From Flavobacterium pokkalii (lineage in GTDB: Bacteria > Bacteroidota > Bacteroidia > Flavobacteriales > Flavobacteriaceae): DNA of 64,000 bases. Shown one piece after another: positions 42,074-51,621 of the stretch. The DNA is taken from contig NZ_NASZ01000001.1 in the NCBI RefSeq assembly GCF_014596575.1, positions 186,001 to 250,000 of the forward strand. Reading direction: 5' to 3'. The notes under the pieces were generated by a model that was not told the DNA's origin, made no database searches, and saw only the letters and a program-made list of their open reading frames with translations. Positions within the stretch are counted from its first letter, which is position 1. Each line of letters opens with the position of its first letter. Position numbers and translations under genes: made by a program.

Positions 42074-42104
42074 ATATTTACTATTCATCAATCATTTGAA
42101 AGTT

Positions 42105-42956
42105 ATGAAAAAACTATTTCTACTCATCGTATTTACGTTTGCTGTCCTTTCCATAAACGCTCAGGAAACGCAAAAAGACACCACAAAAATCTGGACAACT
42201 AAAGGTAATGCCTCTTTATTACTAAGTCAGTCGGCATACAACAAAGAATGGCTGGGTGGCGGAACTTCTAACGTGGCGGGAAATTTTAATTTAAACTATG
42301 ATTTCAATTACAAAAAAGGGAATGTTGTTTGGGATAACAAATTCATTCTGGCTTACGGACTGAGTAAAATAAAAGGTAACGAAAGAATGGCTAAAACTGA
42401 TGACCGTATTGAACTGAATTCACTTTGGGGAAAAAAATCTACGGTTAAAAACTGGTACTATTCCATGTTTTTTAATTTCAAATCACAAATGGATACCGGT
42501 TTAGACAAAGATGGTTTAAAAATATCTCATTTTTTCTCTCCGGCTTATTTTCAGTTTGGTCCTGGTTTTTTATGGAAAAAAGACAATAATCTAAGTATCA
42601 ATATTGCTCCGGCTGCCGGAAAATTGATTTTGGTGCACAAACATTTCACTGATTTAGGTCCTTCTTTCGGAGTTTTACAGGGAGATAATACCCGTTTTGA
42701 ATTAGGAGCCAGTGTTTCGGCTTACTATAAAGTTAGCCCTATAACTAATGTATCCATTGAAAATATTCTGAATTTGTATTCTAACTATTTAGAAGATGCT
42801 CAAAATGTAGATATCAACTACCAAATGAATTTGGTAATGAAAATCAACAAATACCTTTCGGCTAATATTAATGTGCAAACCATTTACGATGACAATGCCA
42901 TCAAAGCTTTTCAGGTGAAAGAAATATTCGGACTGGGAATCAATTATGGTTTTTAG
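42105..42956 (+). CDS. DUF3078 family outer-membrane protein
   Basis: 283 aa from the ATG at 42105 (MKKLFLLIVFTFAVLSINAQ, signal peptide); a TTG nine bases upstream is in frame. The DUF3078 pattern is WTTKGNASLLLSQSAYNKEWLGGGTSNVAGNFNLNYDF, and the rest alternates for a beta-barrel, ending FGLGINYGF with a terminal Phe. Role unknown. Single-gene unit with terminators on both sides. Confidence 0.88.
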   Translation: MKKLFLLIVFTFAVLSINAQETQKDTTKIWTTKGNASLLLSQSAYNKEWLGGGTSNVAGNFNLNYDFNYKKGNVVWDNKFILAYGLSKIKGNERMAKTDDRIELNSLWGKKSTVKNWYYSMFFNFKSQMDTGLDKDGLKISHFFSPAYFQFGPGFLWKKDNNLSINIAPAAGKLILVHKHFTDLGPSFGVLQGDNTRFELGASVSAYYKVSPITNVSIENILNLYSNYLEDAQNVDINYQMNLVMKINKYLSANINVQTIYDDNAIKAFQVKEIFGLGINYGF

Positions 42957-42971
42957 TTTTTTTTCCAAAAT

Positions 42972-43012
42972 AAAAATCCCTTTTAAGAATCAGTTCTAAA
43001 AAGGGATTTTTT
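42972..43012. terminator. Bidirectional rho-independent terminator
   Basis: Stem AAAAATCCCTTTT / AAAAGGGATTTTT around a 15-nt loop, between the convergent DUF3078 and hflX genes. Confidence 0.88.
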
Positions 43013-43029
43013 ATGATTTAAGACCAATG

Positions 43030-44259
43030 TTATTCGTCCTCCTTGTCAAAAGCGTCTTTATAATCCGGATACAGGAATTTGTTGTATGGGAAACGTGTAA
43101 TATGAATTTGACGAACGGCTTCATAAACTCGTTCTCTGAATTCTTCGAAATTTTGCTTTTGTGCCGCCGAAATAAACAAAGCATTTTGCTCTCCCACGCG
43201 GTTCATCCAGGTCGATTTCCATTCGTCAAGCGTATAATGTTTGGTTGTTTTTTCGGTCATTAAATCATCTTCATCAATAGTTAAATGACGATACGCATCG
43301 ATTTTGTTAAACACCATCAAAGTAGGTTTGTCACTGGCTTTGATGTCTACCAAAATCTGATTTACCGAAGCAATATGATCTTCAAAATCAGGATGTGAAA
43401 TATCAACGACATGTAATAATAAATCGGCTTCGCGAACTTCATCCAGTGTACTTTTAAACGATTCTACCAATTGTGTAGGTAATTTTCGAATGAATCCAAC
43501 CGTATCCGACAACAGAAATGGTAAATTTTTGATTACCACTTTTCGAACGGTAGTATCTAAAGTCGCGAACAATTTATTTTCGACAAAAACATCACTTTTT
43601 CCAATGGTATTCATCAGCGTAGATTTTCCCACATTGGTATAACCTACCAAAGCCACACGTACCATTGCACCGCGGTTACTGCGCTGTACGCCCATTTGCT
43701 TGTCGATGGTTTTGATTTTGTCTTTTAATAACGAAATTCGGTCGCGCACAATACGACGGTCGGTTTCAATCTCAGTTTCCCCCGGACCACGCATCCCGAT
43801 TCCCCCTTTTTGACGTTCTAAGTGCGTCCATAATCCGGAAAGTCTTGGCAGCAAATATTGGCATTGTGCCAATTCGACCTGTGTTCGCGCATAGGAAGTC
43901 TCGGCTCTTTGAGCAAAAATATCCAGAATCAAATTGGTTCTGTCGAGGATTTTACAATCGATAATTTTGGAAATATTCTTTTGTTGGGAAGGTGTTAATT
44001 CGTCATCAAAAATAATGGTCGAGATTCCGTTTTCCTTCACATAATAATTAATCTCATCTATTTTTCCGGTTCCTAAAAAGGTTTTAGGATTAGGTTTGTC
44101 CATTTTTTGCGAAAAACGCTTCACTACCTGTCCGCCGGCAGTAAAGGTTAAAAACTCCAATTCATCCAAATATTCATTGAGTTTTTCTTCACTCTGGTTT
44201 TGGGTCACAATACCTACAATGACCGATTTCTCAAAATTGATTACTTCTTTTTCTAACAT
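43030..44259 (-). CDS. hflX: Ribosome-associated GTPase HflX
   Basis: 409 aa. N-terminal HflX domain (FLGTGKIDEINYYVKENG, FDDELTPSQQKNI), the linker ERQKGGIGMRGPGETEIETDRR, then the G domain: G1 GYTNVGKSTLMN, G3 DTVGFIRKLP, G4 FNKIDAY, G5 ISAAQ. HflX splits stalled ribosomes, especially after heat. The C-terminal acidic tail is typical. Complete. Divergent from a TonB receptor gene. Confidence 0.96.
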   Translation of the reverse strand: MLEKEVINFEKSVIVGIVTQNQSEEKLNEYLDELEFLTFTAGGQVVKRFSQKMDKPNPKTFLGTGKIDEINYYVKENGISTIIFDDELTPSQQKNISKIIDCKILDRTNLILDIFAQRAETSYARTQVELAQCQYLLPRLSGLWTHLERQKGGIGMRGPGETEIETDRRIVRDRISLLKDKIKTIDKQMGVQRSNRGAMVRVALVGYTNVGKSTLMNTIGKSDVFVENKLFATLDTTVRKVVIKNLPFLLSDTVGFIRKLPTQLVESFKSTLDEVREADLLLHVVDISHPDFEDHIASVNQILVDIKASDKPTLMVFNKIDAYRHLTIDEDDLMTEKTTKHYTLDEWKSTWMNRVGEQNALFISAAQKQNFEEFRERVYEAVRQIHITRFPYNKFLYPDYKDAFDKEDE

Positions 44260-44399
44260 GTCTTTAAATAAGGCTACAAATTTAATGATTTGCCCGATAG
44301 TATTGGAAATTATGTTTTTATAAAAAGCAGTCTTTCATTTGCCTGTAGATTTTGTCCTTTTAAATACAAATGAATATCTTTATTTTTTATTCAAAAGCT

Positions 44400-46490
44400 A
44401 TGAATCTCAAGAAATTTGTCCGCTATCAGGCGCTTTGTTTGCTCTTTTTACTAAAGACAAGTCTTTATGGACAAATTCAGAAAGATACGATCACGCTTTC
44501 GGATTTACCAATCCAAACTTCTCCTATTCAAACTACGATTCAAAATACAGCATCGGCAGTTGCGATAGTAAGTCAAAACGATCTTACCAAAAATAACGGC
44601 GTGATTTTGACTCCAATTTTGAACACTATTCCCGGTTTGTATATGCAACAAGGCGCATTAAATACAAACCGAATCACTATTCGTGGAATTGGCGCGAGAA
44701 CTCCTTACGGAACCAACAAAGTGAAAGCTTATTTTGATAATATTCCGCTATCAACAGGAGAAGGCGAAACAACGCTGGAGGATTTAGATTTGGAATCCAT
44801 TAGAAATATTGAAATTATCAAAGGGCCTAATTCCAGCAGTTTTGGTTCCGGATTGGGCGGTGTAATTCATTTATTACCTAAAGAGACTACCACAGCAGCT
44901 TTTGGGAAATCAAACACCACTTATGGTAGTTTTGGTTTGATTAAACAAAGTCTCTCCGGAGGATTTCATTTTGCTAAATCAAATCTTTTTACCGGTTTTA
45001 CTCATTTACAAAATGACGGTTTTAGAGAAAACAGCGCTTACGACCGAAAATCATTTAATTTGCACGGAAAACAAGCAATTAGTCCGAAAGGAAAATTATC
45101 TTATTTGGGAGTCTTTACAAAAGTCAAAGCCTATATCCCGAGTTCAATAAATGAAAATGATTTTCTGTATCAGCCTCAAAAAGCAGCTGCAAATTGGGCG
45201 GCTGCCAGAGGAAATGAATCTTATGATAAATTGATTTGGGGAATTGGATACCAGCATCAATTTTCAGCAAAATGGTCGGCGAAGACCAGTTTTTTCTCCA
45301 ATTCAAAAAAAGGAAATGAAGACCGTCCTTTTGATATTTTAACGGATAAATCGAATGCTTTAGGTTTTAGAACCAAAATCAATTACAAAAATTATTTTCT
45401 AAAAAGACCTTTGGAAATAAGCAGTGGTGTCGAATTTTTGAATGAAAAATACGAATACAATCTTTACCAAAATCTTTATCAAACACAACCGGGGCAGGGA
45501 AGTATAAAAGGAGACTCTTTTAGCACTATTCATCAAAAGCGACACTATATTAATTATTTTTTGGAACTGCAATTTCAATTAACGAATACACTCCTTTTAG
45601 AAAGTGGTTTGGCGATGAATTCTACCCGATATACAATGGAAAATTTGTTAGAAGAAAAGCTTTCAAATACAGACAAACCTTCTTCATTTGGGAAAATTTG
45701 GTCGCCCAGATTAGGACTTTCTTATAAAATCAGCCAAGGAAAAAATATTTATTTATCAATCAGTAAAGGATTTTCGGTACCTGCTGTTGCCGAAACTTTA
45801 ACTCCAGAAGGCACTATAAATACCGCTCTAAAACCGGAAAGCGGTTGGAATTACGAACTAGGTTTTAAAGGCAATTGGTTCAACAATAGTTTATATACGG
45901 AATTGGCATTATTTTATATTGACATAACCAATTTATTAGTTGCCAAGCGTACGGCCGATGACCAATATGTAGGAGTTAATGCCGGAGAAACTAGGCATAA
46001 GGGAGTTGAATTTCAGGTGAATTACCACTTTTTAAAATCGGACAAATGGCAATTGAATCCTTATTTTTCCGGGACAATCAATCATTTTTTATTCGAAAAA
46101 TTTGTGGATGGAGATCATGATTATTCCGGAAACAAACTCACCAATGTTCCGGATATACAATGGAATTTAGGACTTGAATTCAGCACCGTTCAGGGATTTC
46201 GTCTCAACACTTCTTTTAGAAATACAGGACGAATCCCCATGAATGATGCTAATTCAAAATACAGTAATTCGTATCAGCTGTTAGATATAAAAACAAGTTA
46301 TGCTTTTAATTTGCTAAAAAGTTTAAAAACAGAATTCTACGCCGGAATCAACAATACCTTAAACGGTCGTTATGCCGCCAGCATTTTGCCTAATGCTGTA
46401 GGTTTTGGAAATGCTCCGGCAAGATTTTATTATCCGGGAAATCCCAGAAATTATTATGCTGGAATGAGTGTTTCTTACCTTTTTTTGTAA
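44400..46490 (+). CDS. TonB-dependent outer-membrane receptor
   Basis: 696 aa from the Met at 44400 (MNLKKFVRYQALCLLFLLKTSLYGQ). Plug domain: PILNTIPGLYMQQGALNTNRITIRGIGAR and EIIKGPNSSSFGSGLGGVIHLLPK; barrel with many aromatic-polar strands, ending YYAGMSVSYLFL with a terminal hydrophobic residue after F. No carboxypeptidase-like N-domain, which fits siderophore/iron or vitamin receptors rather than SusC. The ligand is not determinable here. Next to an FKBP gene in the opposite direction. Confidence 0.92.
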   Translation: MNLKKFVRYQALCLLFLLKTSLYGQIQKDTITLSDLPIQTSPIQTTIQNTASAVAIVSQNDLTKNNGVILTPILNTIPGLYMQQGALNTNRITIRGIGARTPYGTNKVKAYFDNIPLSTGEGETTLEDLDLESIRNIEIIKGPNSSSFGSGLGGVIHLLPKETTTAAFGKSNTTYGSFGLIKQSLSGGFHFAKSNLFTGFTHLQNDGFRENSAYDRKSFNLHGKQAISPKGKLSYLGVFTKVKAYIPSSINENDFLYQPQKAAANWAAARGNESYDKLIWGIGYQHQFSAKWSAKTSFFSNSKKGNEDRPFDILTDKSNALGFRTKINYKNYFLKRPLEISSGVEFLNEKYEYNLYQNLYQTQPGQGSIKGDSFSTIHQKRHYINYFLELQFQLTNTLLLESGLAMNSTRYTMENLLEEKLSNTDKPSSFGKIWSPRLGLSYKISQGKNIYLSISKGFSVPAVAETLTPEGTINTALKPESGWNYELGFKGNWFNNSLYTELALFYIDITNLLVAKRTADDQYVGVNAGETRHKGVEFQVNYHFLKSDKWQLNPYFSGTINHFLFEKFVDGDHDYSGNKLTNVPDIQWNLGLEFSTVQGFRLNTSFRNTGRIPMNDANSKYSNSYQLLDIKTSYAFNLLKSLKTEFYAGINNTLNGRYAASILPNAVGFGNAPARFYYPGNPRNYYAGMSVSYLFL

Positions 46491-46494
46491 AAAA

Positions 46495-46968
46495 CTAATT
46501 TACCTTAAGCAATTTTACTTCAAAAACAAGTACCGAACCTCCCGGAATACTTCCATAATCATTACCGCCATATCCTAATTTAGCCGGAATGACTAATATT
46601 GCACTTCCGCCTTCTTTCAGATATGAAATTCCTTCAGTCCAGCCTTTTACTACTTGGTTCAACCCAAAAGAAATTCCTTTTTCGTCACTTTGATCAAAGA
46701 CTTTTCCGTCCATAAAATAACCTTTGTAAGCCACGGTTACATTTGAAGTTGGCGTAGCCTGAGCACCGGTTCCCGGATCTTGGATTACATAATACAATCC
46801 AGACTCGCTTTTAGTTCCTTTAAGTCCTTTTTCAGCAACATATTTTTCAATTTCTTTTTCGTTTTTAGCGATATACGGAATCTCGCTTCCTGCTTCACTC
46901 GATTTACTTTCTTTTTTACAAGAAATAAAAAGGGTCATAATTAATACTGCCGATAATAGCTTTTTCAT
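46495..46968 (-). CDS. FKBP-type peptidyl-prolyl isomerase lipoprotein
   Basis: 157 aa. The lipoprotein signal ends LIMTLFISC (Cys17). The FKBP domain runs from about residue 55: SGLYYVIQDPGTGAQ, VAYKGYFMDGKVFDQSDEKGISF, VVKGWTEGISYLKEGGSAILVIPAKLGYGGNDYGSIPGGSVLVFEVKLLKV. Active-site aromatics are present. It should help fold periplasmic or outer-membrane proteins. Convergent with the TonB receptor gene, four bases apart. Confidence 0.94.
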   Translation of the reverse strand: MKKLLSAVLIMTLFISCKKESKSSEAGSEIPYIAKNEKEIEKYVAEKGLKGTKSESGLYYVIQDPGTGAQATPTSNVTVAYKGYFMDGKVFDQSDEKGISFGLNQVVKGWTEGISYLKEGGSAILVIPAKLGYGGNDYGSIPGGSVLVFEVKLLKVN

Positions 46969-47083
46969 AATATATATTTTTTAATGCAGTCAAATATAAT
47001 AAAATTCGATAATGCATCTAAAATTTAAAATCAACATCATTGATAAGCAGGGTTTGTATTTTAATGACGAGCCGCTTTTTTAC

Positions 47084-48424
47084 TTAATCTCCATAAATTT
47101 GTACATCATCCAATTGAAAAGCACCGTCTAAGGTCAAATTTTTTCCGGAACCGATGTATTTGAAAGCAATATTAATTTTTCCGGAATAGCCAGATAAATC
47201 AATTGCACCTGAACCAATAAATTCGTACCAGGGTGTTGTTTGAGTTGGTATTCGTGCCGAAATTGGAATCCAGGTCGCTGTTTTAATATTTGCACCGTCA
47301 AAATTGGTTGAAACATATACTTTAAGGGTGTTTAAAGGTGAATCTACATCGAGATGATGTTGCGCGGTTCTGAACGAAAACCTTTCATTAGTATGCGTAT
47401 CCATATCAATTTTTGGCGAAATCAACCAAACAATATTCGATGCTACTTTTGTTCCTGTAATCGCAAATTCAGCGTAACCATTAGTGGAAGTGATTCCGCC
47501 TTTCCAAACAATCGCTCCGGCTTCTATAATATTACTCCAACCCGGTAAACTTAAATTGGTTCCATCTGAAACCGATTGAAAATCTTCGACAAAAAAAGGA
47601 ATGTTTCGGGTTTTGGACATTTGAACATCACTTTCTTTTCGGGCAATTAACTGATAATCGGAAGCATATTTGGTTAAAACGCCCCGTACTTTCCCACTTC
47701 CTTCCGGAACAATATTTTTTGAAAAATCAGCATAAGTGTTCGTTCTGAAAATCAGTTGATTTCCTTTTTTGTCAACCAAATTCCAATTGGTCGCTCCGCC
47801 TACATCATTCGTTTCTTCATAATAATGGCGACTAATAGCGGCTTCCGTAAACTGCACATCACTCAATTCGATAAGTGTATTCAAATGAGAATCATTGATT
47901 TCGCCCAAATCAATAGCATGAACTAATTGCTCTTCTTTTACATTGGTACAGGAAGCGTTTAATACTTTTTTATAATCATTTTGCGAAAGCCTTCCCACAC
48001 CGCCCTGATTATAAGCATTAACATACAAACTGCCAATTCGCAAGCCTCCATAATACAAATCCGTGTATTGATTTTTCAATTTGATATAAACTTTATTCCC
48101 AATTCGATAATCAACATAAAGATTCGTTGCATCTACCGGCACACTACAACCAACCGCCGGAGTGGTTTCTGTCGCTAAAGTTTGTAACGAAATTGTTTTG
48201 AAAAAATTCCCGTTTTCATCGCTCGAAACCACATAAGCTTCAATGACATCGTCATACGGATATTGAGCCACAATTTCTGCTGCGGTTTGCTGAATATTTT
48301 CAACCGTTTTGTTGACCGGAAAATCGGGTTGGCTACAAGTCAATTTTGGAATTTCTGTCGGATCATTGGCACAGCCTTCCAAAACCAATAATATTAAAAA
48401 CAATGGAAAAGTATAATTTTTCAT
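47084..48424 (-). CDS. DUF5689 lipoprotein with C-terminal jelly-roll domain
   Basis: 446 aa. Signal MKNYTFPLFLILLVLEGC (lipidated Cys18). DUF5689-like N-terminal region (VEAYVVSSDENGNFFKTISLQ; LYYGGLRIGSLYV) and OB-like segment (LIELSDVQFTEAAISRHYY; GVLTKYASDYQLIARKESDVQM), then a choice-of-anchor-J type beta sandwich (FFVEDFQSVSDGTNLSLPGW ... GAFQLDDVQIYGD). Downstream of a TonB receptor by 18 nt, forming a receptor-surface lipoprotein pair. Ligand unknown. Confidence 0.85.
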   Translation of the reverse strand: MKNYTFPLFLILLVLEGCANDPTEIPKLTCSQPDFPVNKTVENIQQTAAEIVAQYPYDDVIEAYVVSSDENGNFFKTISLQTLATETTPAVGCSVPVDATNLYVDYRIGNKVYIKLKNQYTDLYYGGLRIGSLYVNAYNQGGVGRLSQNDYKKVLNASCTNVKEEQLVHAIDLGEINDSHLNTLIELSDVQFTEAAISRHYYEETNDVGGATNWNLVDKKGNQLIFRTNTYADFSKNIVPEGSGKVRGVLTKYASDYQLIARKESDVQMSKTRNIPFFVEDFQSVSDGTNLSLPGWSNIIEAGAIVWKGGITSTNGYAEFAITGTKVASNIVWLISPKIDMDTHTNERFSFRTAQHHLDVDSPLNTLKVYVSTNFDGANIKTATWIPISARIPTQTTPWYEFIGSGAIDLSGYSGKINIAFKYIGSGKNLTLDGAFQLDDVQIYGD

Positions 48425-48442
48425 AACAGTTGGATTTTTAAA

Positions 48443-51280
48443 TTAAAAACTGAAATTGAGATTTATAAAGTAAGTCCGGCCGTAACCGTAATAATATTTG
48501 TTTCCAAAAGAAGGTGTACCACTGGAAATATCCTGGTTGAGTTGTCTGAAATTGGCATTTCGCGCCTGTTCATAGCCGCCGGTTTTATATTTTGTGTCCA
48601 ACAGATTATTGATACTGGCAAATAATCCAACATTCATTTTCTTAGTACGCCAGGATTTTCCGCCTAACAAATTGACTAAAAAAGCCGAATCCAATTTTTC
48701 CTGTTGCAATAATTCAGCAGCTCTTTCTTCTGTGGCTTCTGGGAAAGGGAAACCGCTTGCGGGATTTGTATAAAACCTATTGGTTCTTGAAATTGGTGAA
48801 ACATCAATATAATTTTCTGCTAAAAAGTTAACATTAGTCCCAATCCACCAATATTTAGGATCCCGATATTCCAAACCCAGAGAATACGCCTGCTGCGGCA
48901 TTCCGGCCTGCTTGTAATTTTTTAAAAATGCTGTTCCGAAATCAAAGGAAGGATTGCTGTTTTCGGCCGTTGCTACAGCATCGTTATTGATACTCACATT
49001 CGGATTGCTGTCAAAGGTATATTTGCCATAAGCAGCCGAAAAAGTGGTTTTGAAAGTAGGAGTCATTTGGTATTCCAAACTAAATTCGGCTCCGATATTT
49101 TTTCGGTCTAAATGCGTCAGCGTCTGACTCACAAAAGCATTGGTGTTCGTATAGCCGGCTTCATTATCAAATATTCCTTCGGCATAAAAAAAGCTGATTT
49201 TAGTTGCGTTTTTTATATTCGAAAAATAAGTTGTCAATCGGGTTTTGATTTTAGGAGTTCTAAAAATATAAGTCGCATCCAAACTGTTGAGTGTTTCATT
49301 TTCTAAACCGTCAACGATAGTATTATTCAATCTTGCATTCGAAAAACTATTCCTTAAATTGGGCGCTTTGGTCAAATGAGCGGCATTAAATTGGAGTGAT
49401 TGTTTGCCCGAAATTTTAAAAAGCATACCGCCTTTAAAACCAAAATTTTCAAAATTTAATTTTTGGCTTTTGCCAAAGGAAATCGTCGGGTAAATTCCGT
49501 TTTTGTACAAACCTTCTCTTTGATATTGGGTTTTCGAAAAAGTTTGCGCCAGATAAAAATCAATTTTGTGATACGAAAATTTAAATTGCGTGAAAGCATC
49601 TATAACCGTTGCCAAAAACCGGTAATTATAGCCGTAAGTATCCCCAACTTTTACCATTCGATTTGGATTGTTCAAATCTGATTGTGCTTGTGTGCCGTTA
49701 TAAAATCCGTCAATATCTACAAAATAAGCACCACCCAACAAATCGGTTAATTTTTGGTAATTGTGTGATTGCAAATCCCGAAACGAAATTCCGGCATTGA
49801 CTATTAGATTTTCACTGAGTTGGGAGTTAAAATTCGAATTTACTGCCAGTGTTTTATCATCATTTCGGTCTTCATACAACACATAATGACTTTGAGCCGC
49901 TTCGTAACCAATGATATTCGAATTGGCATCCGTCACAGGATTTTGATTCGCCCGATACATCACTTCCCAATCGATTTGCGGATTGGCTAAAAATACCAAT
50001 CGGCTTTTCTCGGCATTTTCATAATCCGGAATAAAATCACCGGAGAATTCGCCATTATCCGGAGCATACATCGAACTGTAATAACTCGGCATTTTCCGAT
50101 AATACGTTGGATCCGGACTGTTAGCATTTTGATAATCGATGTTGCTATTGGCAATTTTTCCAAACTGATACAGCACCGCGGAATTCAAATTCGTATGATC
50201 GTTAATTTTGAAATAATGATTCAGCATCACCATAGGTTCTTCAACGGTTTTTACTCTCGAATTTCGGATTTTACCATTTTGATAGCCCCAATAGGAATTG
50301 TAGGTTTCGCTGGTTAAATGAGTTACTTCGGCAGTATTAGGCGAATTTTTCCCTCTTTCGTTTGGGGTGTAAATTCCGGTAAAATTGAGGGAATGTTTGG
50401 TATTTAATTTCTTTTCGATACTAATAAATAGCGAATTAGCATCATAATTTGTGCCTTCAAAATGGCCTTCCTGTGCATAACGTTTTCCGGCAGAAACCAC
50501 ATAAGTCCAACCCGATTTTTCCATCCCGGAAGCATACGTGGCCATAGCCCGCCAACGATAATTAGTATTGGTTCCCGAAAAAGTAATGCGACTTCCGGCG
50601 CGATAAACTGAAGCTCTGGTATTGATTTGTTGAGCACCCAAAATTCCTCCAAAAGTATAATCGGAAGGAGTAGTGCCAATGGAAAGTTCCTGATTTCGGG
50701 TCGCATCGTTGAGTCCGCCCCAATTGTTCCAATTCGGCCGTCCGTCATAAATTTTGTTCATTGCAATTCCGTTTAGCATTGTAGTGGCATTTTCGCTGTC
50801 CAAACCCCGAATTCTAAAACGCGCCTGTCCCCAATTGAAAGCGGCCGCCTGTTGAAAAGCGTCTTTTGAAGACTGCAACAATCCCGAAGTACTTTCGGAA
50901 CTGCTGTTATCATCGGCTAAATCTTCATCAAAAATTTGAACAATTGCAGCCTGCTGATCGGTAATTTGATCCAATTCTAACAAGACTGTTCCTAAATCTA
51001 CCGCTAAAGTATTTTGAGTTGAAACCGTAAACAGGGCGTCTTTATATCCCTGACTGTGAAAAAGCACTAAATAGTCGGCTGCGGGAATCGCTTCAAAAAT
51101 CACGACTCCTTGAGCGTTGCTAAGTTGGGTGAAATTGGTATTTTGTATCGAAACCACCACAGCCACGATCGGTTGGAGTGTTTTAGCATCCAAAACTTTA
51201 GCCGAAATGCGGGATTGTTCCTGTGCGAATGTTGCACAAACTGCTCCAACACCAAAAAATAAAACAAGTAAACGCCTCAT
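48443..51280 (-). CDS. TonB-dependent receptor with carboxypeptidase-like N-domain
   Basis: 945 aa. Signal peptide MRRLLVLFFGVGAVCATFAQ, then a carboxypeptidase-regulatory-like domain (about 22-105: ISAKVLDAKTLQPIVAVVVSI, GVVIFEAIPAADYLVLF), plug (WGQARFRIRGLDSENATTMLNGIAMNK) and a large barrel ending YYGYGRTYFINLNFSF with terminal Phe. It lacks the exact SusC signature. Followed by the DUF5689 lipoprotein on the same transcript. Probably takes up a polymer or complex nutrient; the substrate is not evident. Confidence 0.92.
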   Translation of the reverse strand: MRRLLVLFFGVGAVCATFAQEQSRISAKVLDAKTLQPIVAVVVSIQNTNFTQLSNAQGVVIFEAIPAADYLVLFHSQGYKDALFTVSTQNTLAVDLGTVLLELDQITDQQAAIVQIFDEDLADDNSSSESTSGLLQSSKDAFQQAAAFNWGQARFRIRGLDSENATTMLNGIAMNKIYDGRPNWNNWGGLNDATRNQELSIGTTPSDYTFGGILGAQQINTRASVYRAGSRITFSGTNTNYRWRAMATYASGMEKSGWTYVVSAGKRYAQEGHFEGTNYDANSLFISIEKKLNTKHSLNFTGIYTPNERGKNSPNTAEVTHLTSETYNSYWGYQNGKIRNSRVKTVEEPMVMLNHYFKINDHTNLNSAVLYQFGKIANSNIDYQNANSPDPTYYRKMPSYYSSMYAPDNGEFSGDFIPDYENAEKSRLVFLANPQIDWEVMYRANQNPVTDANSNIIGYEAAQSHYVLYEDRNDDKTLAVNSNFNSQLSENLIVNAGISFRDLQSHNYQKLTDLLGGAYFVDIDGFYNGTQAQSDLNNPNRMVKVGDTYGYNYRFLATVIDAFTQFKFSYHKIDFYLAQTFSKTQYQREGLYKNGIYPTISFGKSQKLNFENFGFKGGMLFKISGKQSLQFNAAHLTKAPNLRNSFSNARLNNTIVDGLENETLNSLDATYIFRTPKIKTRLTTYFSNIKNATKISFFYAEGIFDNEAGYTNTNAFVSQTLTHLDRKNIGAEFSLEYQMTPTFKTTFSAAYGKYTFDSNPNVSINNDAVATAENSNPSFDFGTAFLKNYKQAGMPQQAYSLGLEYRDPKYWWIGTNVNFLAENYIDVSPISRTNRFYTNPASGFPFPEATEERAAELLQQEKLDSAFLVNLLGGKSWRTKKMNVGLFASINNLLDTKYKTGGYEQARNANFRQLNQDISSGTPSFGNKYYYGYGRTYFINLNFSF

Positions 51281-51621
51281 AAACCAATAGAATTAATCCT
51301 GAGTTTTTCTTTTCAAAAAAGAAAATCAGGTAGCAATACAAACTGAAAACTGGAATTACCGATTTAGAAATTGTTCCTTTTTTCAGGAAAATTTCAATAA
51401 TCGCAGGCAAACTTGTTTTGGAAAATTTACAAAATCAAAAAGTGGTGGTATTAAGCGATTTATAAATAGCTTATCACTTTTGACGAATTAAAAGTAAGAA
51501 AAAAATTATTTAAACAAAGATTTTTTAAAAGATTTTTTTCAAATAAAAAAACCTTAGCTGCGATTAGTTTTTCTATAATCATAGCTAAGGTTTTATCTTT
51601 TTTAAAAATCGAATTAGAATG
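51281..51621. other. 341-nt gap upstream of the second TonB receptor
   Basis: AT-rich leader of the receptor operon. It contains one strong terminator (51547-51594) and no gene I can support. Confidence 0.6.
51547..51594 (-). terminator. Terminator after the MFS transporter gene
   Basis: Stem AAAACCTTAGCT / AGCTAAGGTTTT, with a partly paired loop and T-runs both ways, 28 nt past the MFS stop. Confidence 0.85.
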
